Shown: positions 10,302-20,266, counted from the first letter of the stretch. The stretch is DNA of 64,000 bases from Acinetobacter sp. NIPH 2100 (GCF_000369805.1 NZ_KB850224.1:2536262-2600261), one strand, 5' to 3'. Notes: generated by a model from the letters alone, not told the origin. Numbers and translations are program-made.

Positions 10302-13300
10302 CTACTGCGCCACACAAAATCTTAAAGTTCCTGAAGCAGATGGATTTAAAAGTCCTGTTAGCGTCCATTCAAGATTGTCGCCAGAACGGCTTGAATTACA
10401 GCTATTTCCACTCGGTGTAATGACACAACTGACACTGCCAAAATTAGTACCAGTTGGTAAACTATCCTTGATTTTGACATTCTGTAATTTCTTCACACTA
10501 TTGTTCTTATATGTGATTTCATACTCTAAATTATCTTGTTTATTTGCCAGATTATTTGTAACAAAGACATTTTGGTCCGCCGAAGTAGATGGACAGCTAG
10601 CTACAGCACGGACTTTTTTTGTCAACGTCAAACCAGCACTGCCAATAAGTGTCATATCCTGACGTTTGACAGTTTGCCCCGAAATGGTCTGCGCTGGATT
10701 TGTTAGCGTAAATTGATAACCCGCTTGCAGAGTTCCAATATGTTGAGCTCCAGCAGCAACATTGCTTGGCACATGGACTCGCTGCACTAAACAGATATCA
10801 ACACTTGGTTGTAATAAAACAGAACTTGCTACGGTTGGATTAAATACACCCTCTCCCATATCTACCTGACCATTACAATTAGTGTCCCGATAAATTAATG
10901 CTTGCCATGGCTGATCAGCACTAGAGTTTGGCTGCTGGGTTTGGGTCTGCAAAAGTTGAGTCAGTTGCACAGGAATTTGCGTGGTTAAACGGTGAGGATA
11001 ATCAGTCACATCCCCCGCAATCGCTGTATGTTGCCCATCCTCATTCAACACAACATTAACAATCACGTCTCCAAAGTTATTTGCCGAATAACTAGTTGCG
11101 CTGGTCTTTGTTAGCGTAATCGTATCTGTTGCACGAGTGTATCCATTGCTACCACTCACAGAAATATATTCAGGCAAATTCTGCTGAACAATACAGAAAG
11201 ATGATGGCAATAGGCTTTGCTCAATCGAGAAAGCATAATCACCATTGGCACTTGTTACAGTTGATGCCAGTTGTGTTGTACTGCAGTTATTCAAACGAAT
11301 CGTGCTATTGGCAATTCCAACTTCACCAGCATCCTGAATAGCGTTATATGCCTTACTTGCATCCAGTGTTGTACCACTATTATCAACAAATACCCGCCCG
11401 GTAATATCTACATAAATAAGCTTGGTATTTGTAAACGTACAAGTGATGTTGGCGCCTTCTTTAATACGTGCAGCAGGGATCGTCACAATATTATTGACAA
11501 GCGTCCAAAAAGTGCCTGTATTACCTGTTGTAGCACTGTTCGCATCTGTACAGCTTACGCCTGACAAAACATACCCAGCTAAAGCACTTTCAGTGATCGA
11601 CACATCCGTATTTAGGGTTTGAGCCCATAACTGTTGTGCAGAAATTGCTGTTGTTCCTGCTGTAACCGTAGTTACAGCATCTGTTGTAACTGTAGTTGTA
11701 CTGTTTACGAGATTGGAAAGATTAATATAGTTAAATGTACCTGTGCCATTTACTGAATTTTTAGCAATCTTAATTCTTGCACCATCTATAATATTAATAC
11801 TTACAGGAATACCAGTACTGGTTGCCGTATCATAGTTTGCCGTCGTACAACTTCCGCTCAGTGACAGTCCAATCGCTCCATACCCACCTGCAGCTCGTTC
11901 GCTCGCACCAGCATAAGTATTTCGGTTGGTAATACGGTACGTTATTCGGTGATAACCTGGTGTTAAAGCAGAAGATGTTGATGCTGAAACGCCCCCACTC
12001 AAATAGTTATTTGAGCTGTTGACAACAACACCATCCACCATGATATAGCCACTATCATCTATACCAATACTGGTATTGCCCATACACAACGTTATCGCTT
12101 GTGAGTTGGCAATGTAGACTCCTGTGGTAAATTCCCATGCTCGACGGTTATCTCCAATATCTGGGGTATCGATTAAATTGAGCTGTACCGTTGCATTTGC
12201 ATCTGAACTCATATTGGTAATAATTCTTTGAATCATTGCAGAGGCATTTGTACTTGATGCTCCATACGTTGAATCACTCGTCCCATTATTACCAGAAATT
12301 AAATATCCACCCGTTGGGCTGGCTTGGTTAGCAGGCCATGCACTCACAATTGATGAACTCTCATCAGCGTAAGCACCCACCTTAGCCGTACCACCGGCAC
12401 CCTCATAACCGACCCAGAATGCACCATTTCTACGATATTCATTCTGTTGATTTGTTCCCCAAACTTTATAGAGTGTTTCACCAACACCACTGCCAGGGTT
12501 GAACTCATCACTGGAAACCTTAACGGTAGCTTGCTGCGCAGTGCCTAATGATGAAGCTGCTGCTGTACTGTAGCTCACAGATAATTGTTTCGTAGCTCCA
12601 TTTGCAACACTTCCTAAAGGACAGGTCCAGTTATTCCCACTTTGAGTACACGCAGCTCCACCAACCACATTGACACCTGTGACTGTTACACCAGTTTGTG
12701 GCGCAGCAACATAAGTAGCAATTGCATTGGTTGCATTGTTAGGTCCTTCATTTTTAATATCAATAAGCTGAGAACCAACTCGTCCCCGAACAATGGTGGG
12801 TAAATTAGGTGTAACACTGAAGCGAGCTTCCAAAATAGCTGTATCAGCCGTTACTGGTGTTGGATCGACAATAATCGCATTTACAGAGCTGCTATCATTT
12901 GTAGTCGCTGAATCGGTTGAAGTTGCTTCAATCGTTGCTGTATTGGTAATTGTCCCTGCTACTTTAGCCGTTGCTTGAATCACAATGGTACATGTGGCTG
13001 AGCTTGCACCACTAAAAGTTCCTGTTAAGGTATAACCACTCGTATCATTACCAGACAATGTTGGTGAACATGTCGTACCAGTACCTGTCGTGCTTGCAGT
13101 TCCAACAATACTGACTGCCTTTAAATTAGAAGGAATCACATCAGAGAAAGGAGCTAAATAGGCTGAGCCACCCACCGTTGCAGTTGCTGGTTTCGTATTA
13201 CTAATCAACAGCTGATATTGCATAATCGAGTTTACAGGAACATTATTTAATTGAGTTTGTACAAAAGCTCCAGAAGTCCCGACACGTTGGCTTTTCACAA

Positions 13301-14297
13301 TGGAAATATCGCTATCAGCATCCATACTGGATATACCGAAGAAAAAGGCATCAGCTGCATTATTTGCCCATGACCCTTTACCATCGCCACGAACATACAC
13401 ATCAAAAGTTAATGAGGTAATTCCCTTACCTTTAATATAGACACTACCGCTAGCTCCACCACTTCCACTCGTAGATGTAATCGTAGAGGCATTATTTGTA
13501 ATATTATTGCCACTAACTGAGAACTCTTTACTCCCAGCAATGCGACTAAGTACTGGTAAAGTAGAAAGGTTACTTCCCGTTAATGTAAACTCTCCGCCGA
13601 AACCCAAGCCTGTTCCAGTTGTTGCTCCCATACCAGCGGCTTGTAAAATTGGATTTGTAACAGGTCTATTAAAAGTGATCTGCACTGTCCCCATTTTTAC
13701 TCTATTACTTGTAGACGCATTTGTATTATTGAGTCCTTTAGTCATCAAAAACATTGATACGCCATAATTACTTGATGAGCTAATTCCACCATTAGTACTT
13801 GAACACGCAGAACCATTTACACAACCAGTTGGTGCATTTTGCAAACTCGCTGCAAACATTTGATCCTGAGCACCACCAATTGCATTTAATGATCTCAAAA
13901 TATTAATGCCAGTAACGCTAGAAGCATCTCCATCACCACCAAATGTTAACTCAGCCTTGTTAGCTGCCGCACCTTGACCAGAATAAACAGCTGTATTAAA
14001 TACTGAATTAGTAATTGAATAACTTACCGTTGTAGTCGGTGCATATGTCTCACCCGTATTATCTGATGGGTTATTTCTGTTGAGCAAGAATGTGTGTGTA
14101 CCTGAAGATGCTGTTGGACCTTGTCCAGACCCCGAGCCTGAAAAAATCTCAATGGTTGGCGGTGCAGCAAAGACGACTTGACTGCACAGCAAATAGCTTA
14201 TAATGAGCACTATCCATGTATTTATATGCCCAACTATCTGGCTTACCAAACGACTCTTAGAAATATTTTTTTTCATTTTTTGTTTACTGACCAACAT
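10302..14297 (-). CDS. Protein C: large mosaic secreted protein (DUF11, prealbumin-like, SdrD-B-like)
   Basis: About 1331 residues. Possible starts are TTG 14309, ATG 14297 (GGGG just upstream) and ATG 14276; the last two give the same signal peptide, ending VVFA/APP. The N-terminal third (~50-370) is Gly/Ser/Asn-rich and unlike the rest of the cluster. DUF11 domains follow (~380-620). Next is an unassigned domain (~620-840, GAFWVGYEGAGG...VDGVVVNSSN) with the look of a ligand-binding beta-sandwich. Then come a prealbumin-like domain (~840-1000, ends ITCTFTNTK), an SdrD-B-like domain (GRVFVDNSGT...DAGEVG), a DTNCNGQVD loop and a final DUF11 domain ending LRFCVAQ. It overlaps the end of B by about 14 nt. 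The mixed architecture suits a tip or adhesive component; this is inference. Confidence 0.7.
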   Translation of the reverse strand: MLVSKQKMKKNISKSRLVSQIVGHINTWIVLIISYLLCSQVVFAAPPTIEIFSGSGSGQGPTASSGTHTFLLNRNNPSDNTGETYAPTTTVSYSITNSVFNTAVYSGQGAAANKAELTFGGDGDASSVTGINILRSLNAIGGAQDQMFAASLQNAPTGCVNGSACSSTNGGISSSSNYGVSMFLMTKGLNNTNASTSNRVKMGTVQITFNRPVTNPILQAAGMGATTGTGLGFGGEFTLTGSNLSTLPVLSRIAGSKEFSVSGNNITNNASTITSTSGSGGASGSVYIKGKGITSLTFDVYVRGDGKGSWANNAADAFFFGISSMDADSDISIVKSQRVGTSGAFVQTQLNNVPVNSIMQYQLLISNTKPATATVGGSAYLAPFSDVIPSNLKAVSIVGTASTTGTGTTCSPTLSGNDTSGYTLTGTFSGASSATCTIVIQATAKVAGTITNTATIEATSTDSATTNDSSSVNAIIVDPTPVTADTAILEARFSVTPNLPTIVRGRVGSQLIDIKNEGPNNATNAIATYVAAPQTGVTVTGVNVVGGAACTQSGNNWTCPLGSVANGATKQLSVSYSTAAASSLGTAQQATVKVSSDEFNPGSGVGETLYKVWGTNQQNEYRRNGAFWVGYEGAGGTAKVGAYADESSSIVSAWPANQASPTGGYLISGNNGTSDSTYGASSTNASAMIQRIITNMSSDANATVQLNLIDTPDIGDNRRAWEFTTGVYIANSQAITLCMGNTSIGIDDSGYIMVDGVVVNSSNNYLSGGVSASTSSALTPGYHRITYRITNRNTYAGASERAAGGYGAIGLSLSGSCTTANYDTATSTGIPVSINIIDGARIKIAKNSVNGTGTFNYINLSNLVNSTTTVTTDAVTTVTAGTTAISAQQLWAQTLNTDVSITESALAGYVLSGVSCTDANSATTGNTGTFWTLVNNIVTIPAARIKEGANITCTFTNTKLIYVDITGRVFVDNSGTTLDASKAYNAIQDAGEVGIANSTIRLNNCSTTQLASTVTSANGDYAFSIEQSLLPSSFCIVQQNLPEYISVSGSNGYTRATDTITLTKTSATSYSANNFGDVIVNVVLNEDGQHTAIAGDVTDYPHRLTTQIPVQLTQLLQTQTQQPNSSADQPWQALIYRDTNCNGQVDMGEGVFNPTVASSVLLQPSVDICLVQRVHVPSNVAAGAQHIGTLQAGYQFTLTNPAQTISGQTVKRQDMTLIGSAGLTLTKKVRAVASCPSTSADQNVFVTNNLANKQDNLEYEITYKNNSVKKLQNVKIKDSLPTGTNFGSVSCVITPSGNSCNSSRSGDNLEWTLTGLLNPSASGTLRFCVAQ

Positions 14298-16971
14298 AGC
14301 GCACCCCAAAATTAAATTCGTAACTTTGATTTGCAGCTACACTATTTAATGTTCCTGAAACCGCTCCAGCATTACCTACTGTTGGAGCTGTCATACCACT
14401 ACATGCCGTACAAATAGGTGAGTGAGATAAAACCGTATAAGCAGGTGTCATATCTCTAAAAGTAAATGTGGTACTCAAACTTGTTGCACTGGTATTTGTT
14501 AAAATCACCTTGTACAACACACACTGACCTTGGCCATTTGTTTGTTTACCAATATTTAAACTATTTGTTGTAAAAGACTCATCAGCTGTGCCATTACAGT
14601 CAAAATCACGTGCTTGTAATTTACTGAGCTTCAGCTGCGTTTGACGTACGGTCGTTACATCCGTAATAGATGCTAATACCTGACCATTACTGTTATTCGT
14701 TAAATTAATCGTGGTGTTATTCGCTTGGGCAAGATTATTCGCTACTAGATTTTTAACTTGAAGCAATAACTTCACTTGAGTATGCGCCGCCAACTTCCCC
14801 CCTGGTAAATCAGCTAAGCTTCTCATCACCAAATCCCCAGCATCAAAAACGCCATTTCCATTTACGTCATAGAAAAGCGTACTATTAAACTCAATCTGGT
14901 CATTATTGCTAAGAAAACTATAGTTACCCGTGTAGTCAACGTCGGTATTATTGGTTAAAAGATGACTATAAATAACGGTACCTAGCGGTGAAATTTGTCC
15001 ACGTGAATTTGGTGTAAATTCTACTTGAGCTACAGAATTGACACTCTGAATCGTAATCGCATTTTTAATAATATCTTGGCTTGGATTACTACTATTATTT
15101 CCACTCACAAAACTTGTAGAAAGCACACGGAAATAGATCAGTGTAGTTGAACTACTATTTAACTGATCCACTTCAACAACGGCACAAATTAACTGACTTT
15201 CAGCATTATTGAGATAGATCGTTTTACCTGTCTCACTGCCTAAAACACTACAATTTAAGCCATTTCCAGAAACATAGAAACGAACACGATTTACGCCATT
15301 TGGTAGAGTTAAGTTGGTAAAATCACTGCTTGCATTCGCACTCAGCAAATATTCGGCCCCAATACCCGTATGACTCACTTTTAATGGAAATATAGCTTGC
15401 CCGCCCGCGACAGGATTGACACTTGTTGACACAGGGATGGTTTTCCATGGATTGCCTGCATTATCAACATTCCCATTCCCTAATCCGTTGTTTTCTGGAC
15501 TATTGGTTAAATCAACTAAACGCGCTACGGTTGTGGCAAGTAAATTACCCTGATCCTTGATCAAACTTGTTTTAGTCATATCACCTAAAGACTGTGCCTG
15601 AGGTGAAACTTCGAATGCGGTATCAGCAGTTACAGCATAACTACTCGGTAAACGCACTTTAACAATAATCGGTAAATTAGTACCTGCTGATAATAATCCC
15701 GTATCAGGGATACCATCGCCATTACTATCTAATAATGGTGTTACCCCATCTGCACGATAAAATTCAATTTGACTCCCTGTCGGGAAGGTACTTGCTGTCA
15801 AGATTAAGTTAAATCGATCATTACTATTACCTGTATTCCAAACATAGTTATTAAAAGTGAGTTGCCCACCCTGCGCTGAGGGAGTAGCCACAACTGTAGT
15901 ACTGTTATTTACATCACTCACACTACCATTAATTTTGACGGCATAAATTGGAGCGATATTGAGTACAGCGACATTACTTAGATCAGAAATAGTTGCTGTT
16001 GCTGCATTATTATCGTGATCATATTGAAAATTAACGGTATTGTTGACTGCACCAGCAGTTGTTTTATTTACTTTGACTTTAAACTCAATATAACCCGTCG
16101 CATTTGCTGCAATTGAACTGATGATCGCAGTTACAGTATTCGATGTCACACTGTAATTAATCCCTGCTGGATCATTACTACCCGTGCTTGGATTGACCGT
16201 TGTGCCATTCCAGTTTTCACCACTATTTAGTTGATATACCAAACTGGAATCAAGTGCATCTGTTAACGTTACAGAACCTGTAGCCGTATTACCCAAATTT
16301 TGATAATCCAAACGAACGGTAACGACATCACCATTTGCTACAGTAGTTTGAGAAAACTTTTTACGGACCACCAAAGCAGACTGGTTCGTAACGGTTGCTG
16401 TATCTGTATTGATCTTAATCCCAGTAGCATTGTTCGAAGAATTTACAGTGAATGTTAACAATCCATTCTGACTAACCGTCGCTCCACTCGGCACATTTGC
16501 CGCCACAATCAAACCAACAGACTCACCCGCACTTAAAGAGTAAGACGTAATTACAGCACCATCAGGCACCCCATCATTATCTTTATCTAAATATACGGAT
16601 AGATTACTAAAGTCATAGCTATCCCCCGTATTATTTGTCACTGCAAATGTGTATTGATCTGCCTCATTACCCGTATTGGTCAAAACATGGTTGAAATATA
16701 CGGTTTGGCCAGCAACAACATTTTTGCTGTTGTTTGCAGTTAAATTAACAGAATAAACAGGAAGAACAGTCGTTTGGACTAAGTTGGAACGGCTGACTTG
16801 GACAACAGTTGACCCCTCTTCTGTATATTCACCAATGGCCATATTACTGATGATTTGACGTGTCGGAACCGCAGCAAAACTTGACTGCTGAATCCCCAAG
16901 AAAGTAATAAACAGAATCACTAAAACGATTATGTTAGTGCGGATATTTTTTAATGTATTGATTATATTCAT
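14284..16971 (-). CDS. Protein B: secreted DUF11-repeat protein, paralogue of A and E
   Basis: 895 residues with a signal peptide ending QSSFA/AVP. The N-terminal module is shared with A, E and F (IISNMAIGEYTEEG, then SNLV). Three calcium-type loops, DKDNDGVPD, DSNGDGIPD and DVNGNGVFD, are placed as in A and E. The segment YRADGVTPLLDSNGDG is almost the same as FKADGVTPLTDTNGDG in E. The C-terminal DUF11 domain has the Cys pair (DFDC...QGQC) plus an extra pair, CTAC, and ends in a strand (FNFGVRYVGQ). It lies 19 nt after A, with AGGCGG before the ATG, so A and B are likely co-transcribed. Inferred to be an exported structural subunit. Confidence 0.75.
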   Translation of the reverse strand: MNIINTLKNIRTNIIVLVILFITFLGIQQSSFAAVPTRQIISNMAIGEYTEEGSTVVQVSRSNLVQTTVLPVYSVNLTANNSKNVVAGQTVYFNHVLTNTGNEADQYTFAVTNNTGDSYDFSNLSVYLDKDNDGVPDGAVITSYSLSAGESVGLIVAANVPSGATVSQNGLLTFTVNSSNNATGIKINTDTATVTNQSALVVRKKFSQTTVANGDVVTVRLDYQNLGNTATGSVTLTDALDSSLVYQLNSGENWNGTTVNPSTGSNDPAGINYSVTSNTVTAIISSIAANATGYIEFKVKVNKTTAGAVNNTVNFQYDHDNNAATATISDLSNVAVLNIAPIYAVKINGSVSDVNNSTTVVATPSAQGGQLTFNNYVWNTGNSNDRFNLILTASTFPTGSQIEFYRADGVTPLLDSNGDGIPDTGLLSAGTNLPIIVKVRLPSSYAVTADTAFEVSPQAQSLGDMTKTSLIKDQGNLLATTVARLVDLTNSPENNGLGNGNVDNAGNPWKTIPVSTSVNPVAGGQAIFPLKVSHTGIGAEYLLSANASSDFTNLTLPNGVNRVRFYVSGNGLNCSVLGSETGKTIYLNNAESQLICAVVEVDQLNSSSTTLIYFRVLSTSFVSGNNSSNPSQDIIKNAITIQSVNSVAQVEFTPNSRGQISPLGTVIYSHLLTNNTDVDYTGNYSFLSNNDQIEFNSTLFYDVNGNGVFDAGDLVMRSLADLPGGKLAAHTQVKLLLQVKNLVANNLAQANNTTINLTNNSNGQVLASITDVTTVRQTQLKLSKLQARDFDCNGTADESFTTNSLNIGKQTNGQGQCVLYKVILTNTSATSLSTTFTFRDMTPAYTVLSHSPICTACSGMTAPTVGNAGAVSGTLNSVAANQSYEFNFGVRYVGQ

Positions 16972-16990
16972 CTTATATCATCCGCCTAAC

Positions 16991-19651
16991 TTAAGGTGCA
17001 ACCCGAATAGAAAAATACAATGCAGCCTGCTCCTGTGGTGCAAGTGCTCCAATATTTCCTGATATTTGATCCCCACTCACGGTTACAGAGCCTTTACTAA
17101 TTGAAGGTGGCAAGGCATTTCGTAAAATACTATAAGCAGGCACGACATCATTAATCACAACATTTGCTGCGGGTGTTGAACCATCATTTTTAATAGTGAG
17201 TCGATAAGTTACACATTGATTTGGCTTAATCGTCAAGGGGTTACTGGCATATGTGGCTGTAGTCACATTCAGAAGTACACACGCTTCATCTTTAGCCTGT
17301 TCTTTCGTTAAACGAAGCTGCGTCGGATCAACTGTTGTTAAATCTGTATTCTGAATGGTTGCTAGGTTTAAACCTTGAATTATATTTGTTGCCGACACCA
17401 CGATGTTCGCAGCACTAGAAATACCATTTGTCGCTGTGAGAGGTGCTTGAGCTTTTAATAGCAATTGAACAGAACTTTGTGGATTTAAGCCGCCCGTTAT
17501 AAATAAATCTGTAGCAATAGGATCCGTAGAGTCTAATACACCATTATTATTTGCATCAAAATATAGGGTATAGATAAACCCATCATTGATATTTTGAGGC
17601 ACTACATTCAGGCTCACCTTTCCACTTGCATCACCTTCAACGAAGGTACCCATGTTTTTCAAGGTATGTAGGTAAACAACCGTACCCCCAACATTAACTC
17701 GGCCTTGCTGGTCATTCGCTAAAGTTAATTTACGTATTGCCACATCAACCTGATCTTTAATGCTGTCACCCTGAGCATTCATAGGTGATTTCATCGCAAA
17801 CCAAATTGGCAAGCTTGTCAAAGTCGTATTCGCGGGAACTGTTACAACAGCACAATATTGTTTAGTTGTTCCAGCAGCTAAGTTTCCAGTGCTTGTAATC
17901 TCACCCTGTAAATTTTGACAAGTTGCATCACCATTATAAAACTTCACCACCCAATCTGTTGGTAAAGTCGTATTGATACTATTGATGTCAATCGCTGTGC
18001 TCGAAGCGTACAGATTATAATTATTTGAGGCTGTGCTGTTGTTTCGAATAACAAGTGGGAAAACAGCATTTGCACCCTTAATAGCATTTTTCACCAATAA
18101 TGCCTGTCCACCAGAACCAGTGACATTTCCAACACCTACACCAGAATTGTTGCTGTTATATAAGTCACTTTCTCCAACAGCTAACGTATTGACCAACCTG
18201 TCACGGGTACTATTTTTTACACTGGTATCCGTAGTTGAGGTCGCTGTAATATCGAAATCCATTGTACTTGTTGAAGTACAATTAGATGGGAAATAAACCC
18301 CTAATTTAATTCTTTTGGAAGTGCCATAAGCCAATCCACCAGTATCAATGATGCCATCACCATTTGTATCTGTAAGTAAAGTACGACCATCAGCATGATA
18401 TAAACGAACGACAGCACAGCTTGGTACGTTACTTTTAACAAAACTTAAATTATAAGTATCAGTCGCTTGGCCTGTATTCCAAACATAGTTATCAAATTGG
18501 ATTTCTTTTGCTACGCCTCCAAAGGTATTATTTTGGATTTGTAAGTTATTTAACCCACCATTTGGTTCGCCGTCATCACTTGCGCTGCTCGGACTATAGT
18601 TAAGTACTACACCTAAAGTTTGTTGAACATTAAAAATTACCGTATTGGTTAATGTATTTTTCAAAATAGCATTTGATGTATTGTATTGCTGGTAATCTGC
18701 GGTGTTGGGAATTTTTTCAGCGGCATTTGGATTCACGGTTACTTTAAAACTTACTGTGCCCTTACTCAAAGCAGCCACACTTGCAAGTTCTACATCAATT
18801 TGTCCATTACTCGCTTTATATTTTATTGGTGCATTTGCGCCTGTCTCCGTATCATCCGCATCGGTTAAAGATCCTGCACCATTCCCCCAACTACCACTCC
18901 CAGACTTATATGTCACATCTGTGGTCAAAATATCTCGTAATACCAATCTTGCTGCGGCAGTACCTGTGTTTGAATAGCTCAAGGTATAGGTAATTTCTGT
19001 GCCAGTCTTACCAGTGCTAATATTTTGTGATTTCGTGACTTGAATAACAGCATCATCAACCACTTTCGCAGTATCATTTACCGTCATAACGATCGTGTTA
19101 TCGTGTTGACTTGTTGCGGTTAAAGTAAAGTTAGCAACGTTATTTGCACTTACGTTGGTTGGGATACTGCCAACTACAACCAAGGAAGCAAACTCTCCTG
19201 CTTCCAAACGAAAGCTCATGCTTGAATTCAATAAATTATTATTGTCATCAGGCTCCCCGTTCTGGTCCCGATCGATATAAACAGCGACATTATCTAAATT
19301 AAATTGATCATTGGTTAACTGAATAAGGCTTAATTTATAGTCATCTACGATGTTACCTGTATTTGTTAAAACATGCGGAAAATTAACTTTACTGCCAATA
19401 GTGCCGATGTTCTGTTGATTACTTTGTAAAGTTAAAGAATAGATCGGTTGAACAGTTAAAATAACTGCATTTGAATTAATGACTTGCAGATTACCTTGCT
19501 CATCATAGAAGTCACCACTTGCAATATTCGTGATACTACTTCCTGCTTTAGGTTGAGCAAAAGCAATAGAACTATGAAACCCAATAAATAAGCCAACTAA
19601 AGCGATAAATGAAGTTTTTGAGACAACGCTTTTCTTGAATCGGCTTATCAT
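16991..19651 (-). CDS. Protein A: secreted DUF11-repeat protein, paralogue of B and E
   Basis: 886 residues, first gene of the A-B-C unit. The signal peptide ends SIAFA/QPK. The N-terminal module is shared with B, E and F (GSSITNIASGDFYDEQG, then SNAV). Loops DRDQNGEPD, DTNGDGIID and DANNNGVLD are equivalent to those of B and E, and YHADGRTLLTDTNGDG is the family motif. The C-terminal DUF11 domain has the EAC...NQC pair and ends LYFSIRVAP. Overall composition is that of an extracellular beta-rich protein, with no anchor. The ribosome site is weak (GTGGG). Identity with B and E looks low outside the shared motifs, which suggests old duplications kept for distinct roles. Confidence 0.75.
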   Translation of the reverse strand: MISRFKKSVVSKTSFIALVGLFIGFHSSIAFAQPKAGSSITNIASGDFYDEQGNLQVINSNAVILTVQPIYSLTLQSNQQNIGTIGSKVNFPHVLTNTGNIVDDYKLSLIQLTNDQFNLDNVAVYIDRDQNGEPDDNNNLLNSSMSFRLEAGEFASLVVVGSIPTNVSANNVANFTLTATSQHDNTIVMTVNDTAKVVDDAVIQVTKSQNISTGKTGTEITYTLSYSNTGTAAARLVLRDILTTDVTYKSGSGSWGNGAGSLTDADDTETGANAPIKYKASNGQIDVELASVAALSKGTVSFKVTVNPNAAEKIPNTADYQQYNTSNAILKNTLTNTVIFNVQQTLGVVLNYSPSSASDDGEPNGGLNNLQIQNNTFGGVAKEIQFDNYVWNTGQATDTYNLSFVKSNVPSCAVVRLYHADGRTLLTDTNGDGIIDTGGLAYGTSKRIKLGVYFPSNCTSTSTMDFDITATSTTDTSVKNSTRDRLVNTLAVGESDLYNSNNSGVGVGNVTGSGGQALLVKNAIKGANAVFPLVIRNNSTASNNYNLYASSTAIDINSINTTLPTDWVVKFYNGDATCQNLQGEITSTGNLAAGTTKQYCAVVTVPANTTLTSLPIWFAMKSPMNAQGDSIKDQVDVAIRKLTLANDQQGRVNVGGTVVYLHTLKNMGTFVEGDASGKVSLNVVPQNINDGFIYTLYFDANNNGVLDSTDPIATDLFITGGLNPQSSVQLLLKAQAPLTATNGISSAANIVVSATNIIQGLNLATIQNTDLTTVDPTQLRLTKEQAKDEACVLLNVTTATYASNPLTIKPNQCVTYRLTIKNDGSTPAANVVINDVVPAYSILRNALPPSISKGSVTVSGDQISGNIGALAPQEQAALYFSIRVAP

Positions 19652-19740
19652 GTTTCAGAACCCACAAAAATGTAAAGATAGATTTCTTATTGACAAATTG
19701 TACGAATTTGTTGACAATTTTCACAAAAGAATACTACAAA

Positions 19741-19769
19741 AATACAAAATTGAACACATAAATTAACAA
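19741..19769 (-). promoter_or_regulatory. Candidate promoter for A-B-C
   Basis: On the minus strand TTGTTA, a 17-bp spacer, then TGTATT, about 90 nt before the ATG of A. An AT-rich 5' region and two dyads lie just upstream. Prediction by eye. Confidence 0.4.
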
Positions 19770-19772
19770 AAG

Positions 19773-19804
19773 CGTGATTTTTTCACAAAACATACCGAAC
19801 GGTA
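19773..19804. promoter_or_regulatory. Two dyads upstream of A-B-C (possible operator sites)
   Basis: CGTGA-ttttt-TCACA (19773-19787) resembles a CRP/Vfr half-site pair but has a 5-nt spacer where the consensus has 6. Its centre is about 45 nt upstream of the inferred transcription start. TACCGAACGGTA (19793-19804) is a short inverted repeat of the type often bound by TetR-family repressors. Neither is proven. Confidence 0.3.
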
Positions 19805-20228
19805 AAAAAAAGTGTAGATCCCTGTTATTTTTCAAGAAAAATTTATCTATTGAAACTTTAGACCTAACCCCTTTTTTGAATGTTTTATACAGCTCATTTA
19901 AAAATATGTTGATCTTAAATTTTAAGGAGCTGCTATAGATAAAGTTAGACTACAACCCATTTTGATACTGTTTTGAGCTTTTTTGAATTTTCTAGAGGCT
20001 GAACCTATCGTTGAAGGCTTATATAACTCTCTACAGAAATGGCTCTGCACCCAAAATCTATCGTGCGGCCAACTAGCATTCTTATAATCATGCATTGATC
20101 AATTGTGGAAAGGCTGAATCTAGCTTGATCCAAACGCTCGATGGTTCCTGTTATATAAAAGACAGGTAAGTATCTAAATCAAACTCTGATTATTCACCAA
20201 CAATGTAAGATAAAAATATAGATAAGAA
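19805..20228. other. Long intergenic region with a possible gene remnant
   Basis: About 420 bp between the A-B-C promoter region and the tRNA-Ser terminator. No intact gene. On the plus strand 20095-20169 reads as a short open tail (begins LINCGKAESSLIQTLDG, ends with TAA) after frames broken by stops. This could be the end of a decayed gene that I cannot identify. Confidence 0.3.
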
Positions 20229-20260
20229 AAAAGCCCTTGTATTTATTTACAAGGGCTTTT
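20229..20260 (-). terminator. Intrinsic terminator after tRNA-Ser
   Basis: 13-bp stem (AAAAGCCCTTGTA / TACAAGGGCTTTT) with T run on the minus strand, starting 6 nt after the tRNA 3' end. Confidence 0.8.
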
Positions 20261-20266
20261 TGAATT

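Noticed and set aside
8205..18993. Plus-strand open frames opposite the DUF11 genes (for example 8205-8609, 10258-10662, 13507-13767, 18033-18296)
   Set aside because: They mirror Thr/Val/Asn-rich codons of the real genes, lack ribosome sites and show no family features.
20041..20070. GGCTCTGCACC... looks a little like an ISL3-type inverted repeat end
   Set aside because: No partner repeat, no transposase and no target duplication nearby.
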